Positions 33,082 to 42,316 are shown, counted from the stretch's first letter. The stretch: 64,000 nucleotides of DNA from Viola odorata (GCA_963691705.1 OY829542.1:47905002-47969001), one strand, 5' to 3'. Notes: a model not told the origin generated them from the sequence alone. Program-made: numbers and translations.

Positions 33082-33513
33082 CTATTCGCCATCAGACCAG
33101 GAGATGCCATAGCAGTAGACCACGTCATCATCGTCCTCACCTAAAAGTGATGGATCTTCGCCAGCGAAAGGGAAAGGTTCCTCAACCCTCTCTCCCACGC
33201 GAGTGGATGATCGACCCGACTCCTCCTTGACAGACGGTGACACCGCTTTAACAGCTGAACAGGCGGAAGGAGCACTTGGCGGTGACTCGTCAGGAGGGAA
33301 AGATGTTTCTCTCCCCTTCGAAGAGAAAGAAGCAAGAGAATTGAAGAATGATTTAGATGCCTTCGCAGCATCTTTCCTCCACCTCTTGTGGCACCGTCGG
33401 CGAACAGGTGGCCTCCAGGGAGGCGACGGAGGAGGATTATCCGAATCAGGAGAAGTCGGAGGAGTTGGTGGAGAATCTCGGGCGAACGTATCTAAAAAAT
33501 GAGAATCAGCCAT
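33082..33513 (-). CDS. Antisense Pro-rich/acidic ORF b of element B (143 aa)
   Basis: Uninterrupted from ATG at 33511-33513 to the stop at 33082. N-terminal SPPTPPTSPDSDNPPPSPPW block, basic RRRCHKRWRK stretch, Ser-rich centre and acidic C-terminus with four Asp in a row, ending ISWSDGE. The homologue in element A (1037-1459) conserves the Pro block, basic block and tail. No catalytic motif; low complexity suggests an unstructured protein. Function unknown. An ATG 12 codons upstream (33549) is possible but gives a non-conserved hydrophobic extension. Confidence 0.65.
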   Translation of the reverse strand: MADSHFLDTFARDSPPTPPTSPDSDNPPPSPPWRPPVRRRCHKRWRKDAAKASKSFFNSLASFSSKGRETSFPPDESPPSAPSACSAVKAVSPSVKEESGRSSTRVGERVEEPFPFAGEDPSLLGEDDDDVVYCYGISWSDGE

Positions 33514-33580
33514 GAGATCACAAAATATTAATAAAGGAAAAAGCAACAAGGGGACGAAGAATAACGAAGGGGAGAAGATC

Positions 33581-33590
33581 CCTTAAATAG
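33581..33590 (-). promoter_or_regulatory. TATA-like box for antisense ORF b (element B)
   Basis: Minus-strand CTATTTAAGG, identical to the one in element A (1528-1537) at the same distance from the ATG. Confidence 0.5.
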
Positions 33591-33808
33591 CCAGAAAATT
33601 GGGAAGAAAGGATCTTCGATCTTCTAACCCGACTCTTGAAAGAAGACACGTGTACAGCCTGAAGTGCAGATATGGATTTACACTCACGCCTGTTGAGATT
33701 TTCCCCTGATCGAGGAAAACCGCAAAATCGCCCAATCAGTTGCCAGGACAACTGTGGCGTAGATTTAATGTTGAACAACCAATCAGAAAACTGCCCAGTG
33801 GCTGAACC

Positions 33809-33825
33809 GTTTTCAGTTGGGCTAA
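33809..33825 (+). repeat. Upstream copy of the LTR-adjacent motif (element B)
   Basis: GTTTTCAGTTGGGCTAA, a near copy of the 17 nt before the 3' LTR (35308-35324), at the same relative place (between ORF b and ORF c) as in element A. Confidence 0.6.
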
Positions 33826-33978
33826 GAATATCTCCAAGAAAGACAAAGGGCGCATTAAAGAAGAAGAATAGTTGCAAAACGGCGTACTAAAACCAGTTTA
33901 TTTATTATGGCCTAGGGCCGGAAAGTACATTTACATGCCAGGAAGAAAAGAGAAAAAGCCCAAAGGGAGCCATCGCTA

Positions 33979-34355
33979 TCAAGCGTTGGAGCCTGCATCC
34001 TCAGGCACTTCGGGAAGGTCTCTCAGAGAATCCATGACCAGAATCAGATCATGGGAGGTGGCTCTCATCCCCTTCAGACAGCACCCCAGCATATCCTTGG
34101 CTGCTGTAGCATGGCGATCACCACCTGAATCCGAGCGATGGAGGCAGCCAGCTTTGACACGCTTTCCAGAGGGCTGAAATCCTCCAAAGATGTAGCTCCC
34201 AGCCTGGAATGAAGAGGGGTCAACATTCCTTGCAGCTCCAGGATGTCCTCAGAGGTCTTGACCAACATGTTCTCCAGGAACCCGACATCCCCATCATTGA
34301 GGTTCTTGAGAGAATGGCCCTTGGAAAGGAGAAAATTCTTAGTCAAATGATCCAT
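33979..34355 (-). pseudogene. Antisense coiled-coil ORF c of element B, one frameshift
   Basis: ATG at 34353-34355. The frame matches element A ORF c (FLENMLVKTSEDILELQGML, SLEDFSPLES) until about 34105, where a one-base shift occurs. The other frame continues CCLKGMRATSHDL and ends in EDAGSNA with a stop at 33979-33981, like element A. Helical coiled-coil composition. Homologue of the MULE ORF at 37224-37577. Function unknown. Confidence 0.7.
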
Positions 34356-34403
34356 GATGTAAATTGCCAGAGATGAGGAGAACGTGGGTGGAGAAAGTTC
34401 CCC

Positions 34404-34411
34404 AATTTATA
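34404..34411 (-). promoter_or_regulatory. TATA box for antisense ORF c (element B)
   Basis: Minus-strand TATAAATT about 50 bp upstream of the ATG at 34355; same octamer as in element A. Confidence 0.55.
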
Positions 34412-35307
34412 GGCCTCAAGAGAGAGGCCTTGGAAAGAACAAAGAGGTCCTCAAAAGGCGAGCCGTCTCGTCACCCTTAAGGACTGATAAGCCTAAAGCG
34501 GAGTCAAAGGTTGATGCTCGTATGTCATCCGCGACATGAATGTTCGAAAGGATGCAAGATAAAATGTGGAAAACGCCAAAAGGCACGATATCACGGGTAG
34601 CCGTTACGTAAAAGCCATATGATTACCGGTATCCACAGTGTAAGGCCGCGTTGATGTTGCAGGTGGCCCTAGATGCGTAAAACCTCGTCGACATCGCAGG
34701 CATCTGGCGGTATAAAGTCGCGCTAATCATAGGCAGCTGATGGCGTAAAACCGCGATGATATCGTTGCTTCCTTAAGCGAAAGAGGAGAACGGGGCCCGC
34801 ATAACCCCAAAACCCCTGTAAGTATAAAAGTTTACTAACTTCTCTATAAATACCTATCTCCTCCGTGTGTTTGCTGTACACTTGAAAGGATGATGGACTC
34901 GAAATGAATGCAAATCCACGACATGACCTGGTTGCAGTCTTTGGCGGTATCACGAGTGACCCGTCAGCTGCCCTTCTATGACATGAATAAAGTTGAGACT
35001 CCGTAAGCCTTGTCAAGAGGCCAAACGGACTAACATCGCTGGGCGAAAGCAATGCCCTCATGATCACAAGCGTAATAGCAGCGTCTTTCGTGGACCTCTT
35101 AACGCCTCAGAAAAATAGGTCTCTAGATAAGAATGAAGGACGAAATCTGCTTATTCGCTGGAAAGCTTCAGAACTAAGTTCCAGCTCATCACTTAACGTC
35201 GAGCAGTCAGAGAAACTCGGAGATCCTACAGACATACCGGCCCACGAAAGAACAAGTTTTCATTTAAGATATCAGACATGGACAGCCCTTGGTAAACACT
35301 CGGGCTC
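34412..35307 (+). other. Non-coding region before the 3' LTR of element B
   Basis: About 0.9 kb without a credible gene. Ends with an AGCCC...GGGCT inverted pair (35284-35305) just before the LTR-adjacent motif, also present in element A. Confidence 0.5.
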
Positions 35308-35324
35308 GTTTTCAGTTGGGCTTA
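35308..35324 (+). promoter_or_regulatory. LTR-adjacent conserved motif, candidate plus-strand primer site (element B)
   Basis: GTTTTCAGTTGGGCTTA directly precedes the LTR; element A has the same with A as first base (2529-2545). By position it should be the polypurine tract, yet it is not purine-rich. Confidence 0.55.
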
Positions 35325-35849
35325 CGATAACAATCAAGACAGCCCTAATGGTGCTACCACACTTGCGGCTTCCACCAGGATGATTTCCCATAAGACCCGT
35401 AAGATATCTTCATATCGCCCAAGAATCAGCGAAGGATTCCTAGGATGGTCGACATCAGCGGGGGGGGGGGGACTCACGCGACTCTACACGCACGACACCA
35501 TCCCATCCTAGGGACCTATGAGCTTATCGCTCCCGGCAGCCCGTATGATATCGCTCATGACGTCATCTGTCGGTATCGCTTGTGACGTCACCATCAGACA
35601 TCGCCTGGATTGTTATCGCCAGGTATCGCCGAATAGGCCTATAAATACCCCTACTTTTCCAATCTGAAGGTAAGATGAAGATCACTTGGACGAACCTCTG
35701 TTATTTTTAAAACCCGAACTGACTTAAGCATCGGAGTGTCTACGCCAGAGCCCCCCCTCCGGCGCTTTGCAAGTACATCCGGCACCGACCGCCACCGTTC
35801 CGATCAGGCACGACTTCGAATCTTACAAGATCGACATCAAATCTTATTA
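35325..35849 (+). repeat. 3' LTR of element B (525 bp)
   Basis: Begins CGATAACAATC (T-to-C at the first base compared with the 5' LTR) and ends AATCTTATTA, followed by target duplication GGAAG. Contains TATAAATA at 35640-35647 and two palindromic TGACGTCA motifs at 35558-35565 and 35583-35590 (bZIP-type sites by general knowledge). Confidence 0.92.
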
Positions 35850-35854
35850 GGAAG

Positions 35855-36741
35855 AAAGTCATTGGAAGGTGTGACAGACAGAGGTGTACTAAATGCTTCA
35901 GGGTAGGATACAACTCAAAAACTTGTTCAACAAGCATGAACATCAATGTAAGTCCTTCTCCAAGGGTGCACCAAATCTTAATTATTTCATTTATGTGTCT
36001 ATGAAAATGTGACTAATGCTATTATCATAGGTTGGAGTTACTGGATAAAGTTCAAGATCCACTCCTTCAATTGTTGTTAATGAACCTGTATTAAGCACCC
36101 AGAAACTCTACTACTAACACTGAACTATTGGCATGGAAAAGAAACCAGCATGACAACATATTACCTAGGCCCTTTTCTGGGATTGAATCACTCATTGATC
36201 CAATGACTGGTATGACCATGGTGTGTTAATCTTTAATTAACTTTTTTTATGTTTGAATCATTTTCTGATATTTACAATGTTGTGTTTATTTAAAATTTAA
36301 TTTTCTGTGAATTGTTAGCCCAACAGGCCAACTGGAATTGCACACCAAGCAAGTAGCAGGCCAATGTCATCTAGATGCAGACCCAGTCAAAATGTAGGAA
36401 GGGGTAGGGGTAGGCCTAAGTGTTCACAAAATACAATTGCTACTAGATGGTTTGGAGATTATATTCCACCAAACCCAGTACCTTCTTCAACAATTCCAGT
36501 CACTACTCCAGCAACTCCAGTATCTTCTCCAACAATACCTATTCCAATAATTCCAGTCACTACTCCAGCACCTCCAGTACCTTCTCCAACAATACATATT
36601 CCAACAATTCCAGTCACTACTCCAGCAGTTCTAGTACCTTCTCCAGCAGTTACTCAAGCATCTATTACTCAACTAGTGAAAAGAACAAGGGGAAGGCCTA
36701 AGGGTTCCACAAATAAGAAGCATAAAGGACTTCCATCATGA
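35855..36741 (+). pseudogene. mudrA-like: MULE transposase, 3' part
   Basis: Directly after the Tat target duplication the MULE frame resumes (KKVIGRCDRQRCTKC) and gives a CCHC-type knuckle RCTKCFRVGYNSKTC. GT-AG introns are likely at 35948-36030 and about 36221-36318. The last exon (to the stop at 36739-36741) has two AT-hook-like blocks (GRGRGRPK and RGRPKGSTNKK) separated by imperfect repeats of IPVTTPA-type Pro/Thr-rich units, each about 20 residues. Knuckle and AT-hook tails are common at the C-terminus of plant MULE transposases and probably bind DNA. Confidence 0.8.
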
Positions 36742-37223
36742 TAATCGTTTAGATTATTTTAGGCTTTAGTATGTAACTTGATAACTGGTGTATGGAAATT
36801 GTGTTGTTTCTGGTACTTGATATCAGACCCAATCAGAATGTATTTGTTGGAACTTGAAAACGTATGGAAATTGTGTTGTTTATGGTACTTGATATCAGAC
36901 CCAATCAATTCTGCAAATTTTGTGCACATTTTGTTTAATTTTTTGAGAATCAACATAACAAGGTACATTAAAATCTGTTTCATCTTGAATGCATATATAA
37001 TCAACAACACCATCTTCAATTCCAAAACTGTGCTTCAATAACATCATAAACAACAAACATGACAAAACATTCTTTAAAAATTCAAGAACATGATAAATAG
37101 AACAACAAACAACACATCCAAATAAACTTCATAATTTTATTATCATTAATTAGAAAGGGAAATACATAACTGGATCCATAAGGATCCAAATCAGAAAATG
37201 GCTTAACCAGAAAGAGATACAGA
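36742..37223 (+). repeat. MULE transposase 3' UTR with a tandem duplication
   Basis: A 50-bp segment (GTATGGAAATTGTGTTGTTT... to ...GACCCAATCA) occurs twice, at about 36790-36838 and 36862-36908, period about 72 bp. Otherwise AT-rich, converging with the minus-strand ORF at 37224. Confidence 0.6.
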
Positions 37224-37577
37224 TCATACATTAGGAATGCCTGCCACAACATTTCCAACCATGTTCAATTCCTCTGAAGCAACCCTTATACCTCTAAGTG
37301 TTGTTTCCATTAAAGCCCTCTTATTCTGCAGTTGATTGATGGAAACTTGCAAGTGAGTAAGGCTCTCGCCAAGGGTGATGACAATTGCAAGAGCATCATC
37401 ATCATCTTCAAACACAGCTTCCTTCCTAGCCCTCAACTCGTCAGCTCTTGCCTCCAACTGATGGATATCATCACCAGTTTGCATAATTTTGTGTTCCAGC
37501 ATAACAATGTCATCAACTAAATGCCTACTGACCCCTCCCACAACATTGAGAATTATTTGCCTGTCGCCAGCATTCAT
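37224..37577 (-). CDS. MULE accessory coiled-coil ORF (117 aa)
   Basis: Intact minus-strand ORF converging with the transposase. I take the start MNAGDRQIIL at 37577 because from that Met the protein aligns gaplessly with the Tat ORF c; an upstream ATG (37661) would add 28 unrelated residues. Features: DDIVMLEHKIMQTGDDIHQLE coiled-coil core starting at residue 22, an Asp run, then QLQNKRALMETTLRGIR and the end VVAGIPNV. Shared with Tat: D-I-x2-L-E-x2-I-x2-T at residues 23-34 and L-x-G-x-R-x2-S-x-E-L at 94-104. No known domain. TATATATTC at 37637-37645 on minus could be its TATA box. Function unknown. Confidence 0.7.
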   Translation of the reverse strand: MNAGDRQIILNVVGGVSRHLVDDIVMLEHKIMQTGDDIHQLEARADELRARKEAVFEDDDDALAIVITLGESLTHLQVSINQLQNKRALMETTLRGIRVASEELNMVGNVVAGIPNV

Positions 37578-37826
37578 TTTGGAAGGAGATGAAGAAGGAA
37601 AGATGCAGAGTAAGGATGAGTTAGATGGTCTGTGAATATATAGAGATAATAAAGAAAGCAAACCTGTAGAGAGTCAATGCATTCAAACGTTGGGAATATG
37701 GAAGGCTAAGACGTTGCATCACTTTGGGAATCTAAAAGGTTGAGTCTAGTAGTAAATGGGAATTCAACTACAAGTGTACAATGTGCAGAGTTCTTAATCT
37801 AGTAAAACAGTAAAGAGTTATATCAT

Positions 37827-38272
37827 TCAAATTAAAAAACTTACAATCACACCAGCCATACCTATCAAAAAACACAAGATAATTACAACCTTTACACACT
37901 TCATAAAACCATCTGACTTCACCAACCTTTCCCTATCTAATTCATTTGCAAACACGAAACCAAATCTATAGCTTCCGTGTGTGCATTCTGCACACGCACT
38001 ATCTTTTCATTCAAGGACCTAACTTCTGCTTTCAAATACTCTTCACTGTCCAAGAGCATATGGACAACATCCCTCGCCCTTCGTGACAATCGTTCAATAT
38101 CATGCCAACTAAAATACTTACATCTGTGTCTTCGACAAGTGTAAAACCTTCTGCCAACGTTCTCCTCTTTCCAACAAACCCACATGACAGCTTTCAACCT
38201 ACAGTCGCAATACCTCGTTGGACCTTTATAATTTTCAATTCCAAATTGAGTATTCCTACTCCATGTGCGCAT
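37827..38272 (-). pseudogene. MULE accessory GRF zinc-finger ORF with C-terminal membrane segment, one frameshift
   Basis: ATG at 38270-38272 (MRTWSRNTQF); a Ser-rich extension upstream is also open. GRF-type zinc finger: CDCRLKAVMWVCWKEENVGR followed by FYTC and KYFSWHD (C-x-C...GRRFYxC...C.YF.WHD). A coiled-coil stretch with AEVRSLNEK follows. The frame stops at 37937, but shifting one base near 37965 continues with ANELDRERLVKS and a hydrophobic segment (VVIILCFLIGMAGVIVSFLI, about 37830-37890) to a stop at 37827. GRF finger plus coiled coil plus C-terminal TM is a known plant protein layout. GRF domains bind nucleic acid or protein; the role in a transposon is unknown. Confidence 0.7.
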
Positions 38273-38665
38273 CGAACAAACAGAAGTTGAAGAAGACGAT
38301 GATATCTTTAAACAAATTTGAAATTAAAGTTGGAAGAAGGAATGGTGGGTGGCGGTTGGCTTAGAAATGGTGGGTGGCTTTTGATAAAAAAGAAATTGAA
38401 GATGATGATTTGGGGATTTAGGGTTTAGCCTCAGATTTGTTTTTGAAAAAGACGATGACTTGTGTTTTTCATTTATTTGGTTGTTTATGAAAAAGACGAA
38501 TTTCTTTGGTTTTCAATTTGGCTCAGTTCATTTAAATTAATTAGGCAAGAAAGGAAAAAAAAAAAAGGGGAGAAAAACGGAGAAGAAAAGGAAAAATAAA
38601 TTATTTTCTGACACGTGGGTCCCGCGTCAGACCACTTTATCAAACATAATATTAAAATAATGAAA
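38273..38665 (-). other. Leader and subterminal region of MULE right end
   Basis: AT-rich. Upstream region of the GRF ORF, with a run of A and G near 38553-38567. No other gene. Confidence 0.4.
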
Positions 38666-38813
38666 GTTAACGTCCGTTGGGCGCCGTTTTCGGAGGAGGG
38701 ACTTCATGTGCCTAACGGCACTAACATTTGGGAGCGAAACGAATATTTCCGAACGTTAGGGATTAACAATAATGAAAATAATAAAAGGAGGGACCCGGTG
38801 GTGCCGTATGCCC
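38666..38813. repeat. MULE right terminal inverted repeat
   Basis: Reverse complement of 16914-17061 with scattered differences; followed by TTAATATTG, the right copy of the target duplication. Confidence 0.9.
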
Positions 38814-39072
38814 TTAATATTGCTAGTTCTCTCACTCTGCACAATAAATTGATGCTAGATTTTTATTTTTATTATTTTATTTATTTTAACAAAATCAAAT
38901 TATACAGCTTGTGGGCTTACTTACAAATGTCGCACTTTCTTTTTCTTTTTTAAAATTCATAACGATACAAAATATTTACCTTTTAATTATGCAATTCACT
39001 CAGTCAAATATTGAATATAAAATAATCATCGATACTTATATTTTTTAGTTAATATGATTTCACTATTTTTTA
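38814..39072. other. AT-rich intergenic DNA
   Basis: Host sequence flanking the MULE. I see no gene or repeat. Confidence 0.5.
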
Positions 39073-39307
39073 CTCCCTCCGTTTCCTATTAATTGACACT
39101 TTACTATTTATGTACTCGTTTCGAGAAGACCGAATGGCTCACTATTTGACCCCAAAAAATTTCGTGTTTTTTTTTAACGTACACTAATCATTAACGTACG
39201 TTCGGAAAAAAGTACGAAACTTTTTGAGTTAAATAGTGAGCCATTCAGCCTCTTCGAAACACATGCATGAATAGTAGCCAGTGACAATTAATAGGAAACA
39301 GAGGGAG
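39073..39307. mobile_element. Stowaway MITE (235 bp)
   Basis: Begins CTCCCTCCGTTTCCTATT and ends with its inverted counterpart (16 of the first 17 bases pair), flanked by TA on both sides (39071-39072 and 39308-39309). The two halves are complementary over most of their length, so it folds into a hairpin. The TA target and CTCCCTCCGTT end are the standard Stowaway (Tc1/mariner MITE) signature. No ORF. Confidence 0.92.
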
Positions 39308-40950
39308 TATTAGATAGTAATTTAGGAGCAAGACCTCCTAATAAAAGTTAATTATGGTTTAAGTTTCACAACTAAGCATCTATATTTTTTTATTTTATTT
39401 ATAGATGTAACTTGTAAATTAAACGACCAATAAATGTAAATTATTTTTGGTATCATACAAAAATCACACAACAACCAAATTCAACCAAATCAAAATGAAA
39501 TAGAAACGTAAATTAATTTGCTACAAAAAAAAAAAACAAAGAATAGAAACTCTAACAACCAAACCAAAAGGACCCCATTGAATGGAATATAGTAGGTAGA
39601 ATAGAATCAATGATGTTAGTAGTAAAATATGAAGTAATTAAACATGTGAGCTTAATAATATATGGAAGAAGACTTTTAGGAAAGTGATAGGAAGCTCACA
39701 AATCATCCTGCCTCTCTGTCACAGTCGTAGACCCATTCCTTTAATTATAAAATAAAAATACCATAAAAGTAACCAACAATTACTAAAACGTGACTCCTAT
39801 TACCAAGCCACCACCAACCAAGGTCCCAACCAACTACACAACCAAGTCCATTGTCTAACCGTACCTATCCGTCAAAAGAGAGCAGAGAGGCAGGTGGTGT
39901 ACCTACAAACACAGTGCATTTTCTTTTGGTTTCCTTCCCCATCGAGAGACCGAGAAACAGTCTCCGTGAAGTAATGCCTTTTGGTCTTAAAAACGTGTTT
40001 CGGGAGAAAATGCGTAAGGGGATGCTTCAGTCGACCTAAAAAAGATGTAAACAAAGGCACGTGTTAATTTTATTCGCTAGACTTTAGAGCAATTGTTTGA
40101 AAAGAAAGCAATACTGAAATAGTCTTGGCACAAGCACAAGCACAAGCACATGAAATTCTCCGATTGGAAAGCAATTCAAAACATGCATTCGGAGGTTATG
40201 ATTTCTTTGTCTATCCATTGATGGCAAACAGGTGGGGTTTCCAATTTTTTTTTTAAAGGAAATTTGCAATTTGCAATTTAGCATGTGCCGAAATCACTAC
40301 CTCGTCAACAGCAGTCCGCAACATCAATGTATAGTATTATTTATGAATTTGACCATAAATTATAATATAACTATGATATTGACTATATAAAAGATATGAA
40401 TTTCAAGTGTTATTCAAAGTTCAAAAGAATAAGTGTATTCCTTTTATTTCTTTTAGTAGAAAGAACGTGTATGGAATCAATACATAAATAAATAAATACT
40501 AAACAGCTTTGACTGCATGATTAGTAAACAAATATAATTTTTTTTATAAAAAAAATCATACTTAGTAATAGGATCAACAAAGGAAATCATCTTAAGATTT
40601 TTTGAACTTGCGTTTATCTTATATTCATTCAAGGATAAATATTTCTTTTATCTTGTGCATCCAACTACTACTTTATCTCATCATAATCACTAAAAAAAAG
40701 GGGGGGAAATAATTGATAATATAAAATGTTAAAAAAATAAAGGTCTTAGATCGTATGTATTTCCAAGATAAAAGAGGCAATTTTAATTCATAATATAAAA
40801 TAACTAAACCAGTAATCTATTTGCATGTATATAGGAAAAAAAAAATCTAAAATAAAAAGAGTTCTGTCACTTTTTATTAACAGCTTAGATCTAGCAAGCA
40901 GCTCGACCGTTTTAAAAAATAAAAATAAAATAGTAAATGTTTATGCTACG
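39308..40950. other. AT-rich intergenic DNA downstream of the JAZ10-like gene
   Basis: 1.6 kb, no convincing coding region. Probably holds the 3' UTR of the minus-strand gene near its left boundary (an AATAAA on minus near 40875) and possibly an unidentified last exon. A short (CAAGCA)n-like run lies near 40130-40150. Confidence 0.45.
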
Positions 40951-41961
40951 CTACCTCTCTTTCCGTTTTTCCAAGAACCTTTTCAATGACACGCTCCGTT
41001 TAATTGATAGATCTGTTCAACACCATGCTATCACAATGTTAGGAGACTTATTTATTTTGTTCTTTTCTTTCTACGCAGTCAAAACAAAAATAGAGAAATT
41101 AATTAATAATTTAATACCAACCTCTAATGAAATTACTCTCCAGCATCTTCATCTTTTGCTGATCGGCAGAAGAATCAGCAACAACCTTAGAATCAGACGG
41201 CTGCAGAGAAATACCACTCCCCTCCTCTGCAAATCTCATAATTGTTTCCACCTGAAAATTAAAAAACAAAACAAACATCCATCAATGTTTTCCCCCTCTG
41301 TTTTTTCTCATCTTTCCTTCAACCTTTTTTTTTAGTTAAGAAATTAATTTCGCACACCTTTTCTCGAGGTACATCAAAAACTGTAACAGTTCCATTGTAG
41401 AATATAGTCAGAGGAGCAGTTTCCGGCGTATTCTCAAGAGCAGACCTGAAAATCAAAAGATGAAACAGACATGCATGAACATTTCAATAGTTTTCTTCCA
41501 ATTTCTTAACAGAATCAAAAATAAAACTGAACATATATGGATTTAAGAAATGTATTTTGGTTACCTTGACATGGGAGAGTAGACTGGTAAAACCGGGAAC
41601 GGAGTGTGCTCTTCTTTCGGAGTGGATGGCACCGAAAACGACTTAAACGGGTTGCCGTTTTCAGAAATCTTATTCGCAGCAGAGCCGGAAGCGATCACAG
41701 ATTTGAGCAAGTCCGGATTGATTTTGGAAATCGCACTCTGGATATCTGGAAATTAAAAATTAAAAAGTAAAAGAAAAAGCACAAAATTGATGAGAACAAA
41801 ATGCGATTTCTGGATTTTCTTAATTTTGAAATATAAATGATGAGGGGAAACGAACCGCGAAAGCTTCGTTGGCGATGGAGGCGCTTGTGGAAGTGAGATT
41901 TGGAAGAAGCTTCCTTGTCCATGGCGAAGAAATCAAGCTCGAGAGTACTGGCTCGTGACAT
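40951..41961 (-). CDS. JAZ10: Jasmonate ZIM-domain protein, JAZ10/TIFY9-like, five exons
   Basis: Exons on minus: 41856-41961, 41565-41745, 41358-41445, 41122-41251, 40951-41012; all introns GT-AG; 567 nt, 188 aa. The N-terminus MSRASTLELDFF plus RQRSFRDIQSAISKI matches the cryptic MYC-interaction region characteristic of JAZ10. The ZIM/TIFY domain is APLTIFYNGTVTVFDVPREK then IMRFAEEGS, which recruits NINJA in known JAZ proteins. The Jas motif in the last exon is DLSIKRSVSLKRFLEKRKER. JAZ proteins repress MYC factors in the nucleus and are degraded through COI1 when JA-Ile is present. The degron part LPIAR is replaced by LSIKR. The stop follows directly in a GTAG that could also be a splice donor (Jas intron), so a further exon is possible. 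Confidence 0.85.
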
Positions 41962-42140
41962 TTTTTGAGTATTTTTTTATTTGAAATTGTTGTTTTGGTG
42001 TGATTTGGGGAGAAATCGAGAGAAACTTAAATGGTGAGGCGGGAGGAGGGGGGGAGGAAAAGCGGAAGCACGAGGGTTGTGAGGTGTGAGGAGGAGGAGG
42101 TGGGGAAAGGGAAGTGGAGAGAAAAAGACGTGAAAGTGAA

Positions 42141-42199
<59 letters not shown>

Positions 42200-42316
42200 G
42201 TTAGGCAGTGGGCGATGTTGGGTCACACGCCTTACATGAAATACTCGTGTTGCCAATAAAGGGCGCGCTCGCTTCCTATTCTAATACGCAATGGAATAAT
42301 GATAATAATTTTAGTA
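41962..42316 (-). promoter_or_regulatory. 5' UTR/promoter region of the JAZ10-like gene, with (GA)27 microsatellite
   Basis: A perfect AG repeat at 42143-42196 (CT on the sense strand) lies about 185-235 bp upstream of the ATG, typical of plant leaders. No certain TATA box found. The sequence at 41962-42140 is pyrimidine-rich in the sense direction, as in leaders. Confidence 0.5.

Larger units (their letters stand above)
19988..35849 (+). mobile_element. Full-length Tat (Retand-like) Ty3/gypsy element B
   Basis: LTRs at 19988-20349 and 35325-35849; target duplication GGAAG at 19983-19987 and 35850-35854. Content: PBS, gag, protease, RT, RNase H, second (archaeal-type) RNase H, integrase, a repeat-rich non-coding block, then four minus-strand genes before the 3' LTR. 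The dual RNase H and the antisense ORFs place it in the Tat clade. The interior has many nonsense changes and few frameshifts. It inserted inside the MULE transposase coding sequence. Confidence 0.95.
16914..38813 (+). mobile_element. Mutator-like element (MULE) with nested Tat element B
   Basis: Terminal inverted repeats of about 148 bp (GGGCAGAAGGCACCACC at left; the reverse complement of the right end reads GGGCATACGGCACCACC) are flanked by a 9-bp duplication, CTTAATATT or TTAATATTG depending on where the ends are drawn. Without the 15.9-kb Tat insertion the element is about 6.0 kb. It carries a plus-strand transposase gene (pseudogene) and two minus-strand ORFs near the right end. Long TIRs, 9-bp duplication and a MuDR/MULE/SWIM transposase make the class assignment secure. 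The TIRs differ by roughly 10 percent, so this is not a very recent insertion. Confidence 0.93.

Noticed and set aside
38650..38830. Reading the right MULE end as a short plus-strand gene (about 112 aa)
   Set aside because: It is the terminal inverted repeat plus AT-rich flank.
39840..40030. Possible small gene or first exon right of 39.8 kb
   Set aside because: Open frames of about 60 codons on both strands, no domain, no splice pattern I could support.
41933..42256. 107-aa Ser/Leu-repeat ORF upstream of JAZ10
   Set aside because: Result of translating the (CT)n microsatellite; out of frame with the JAZ10 start.
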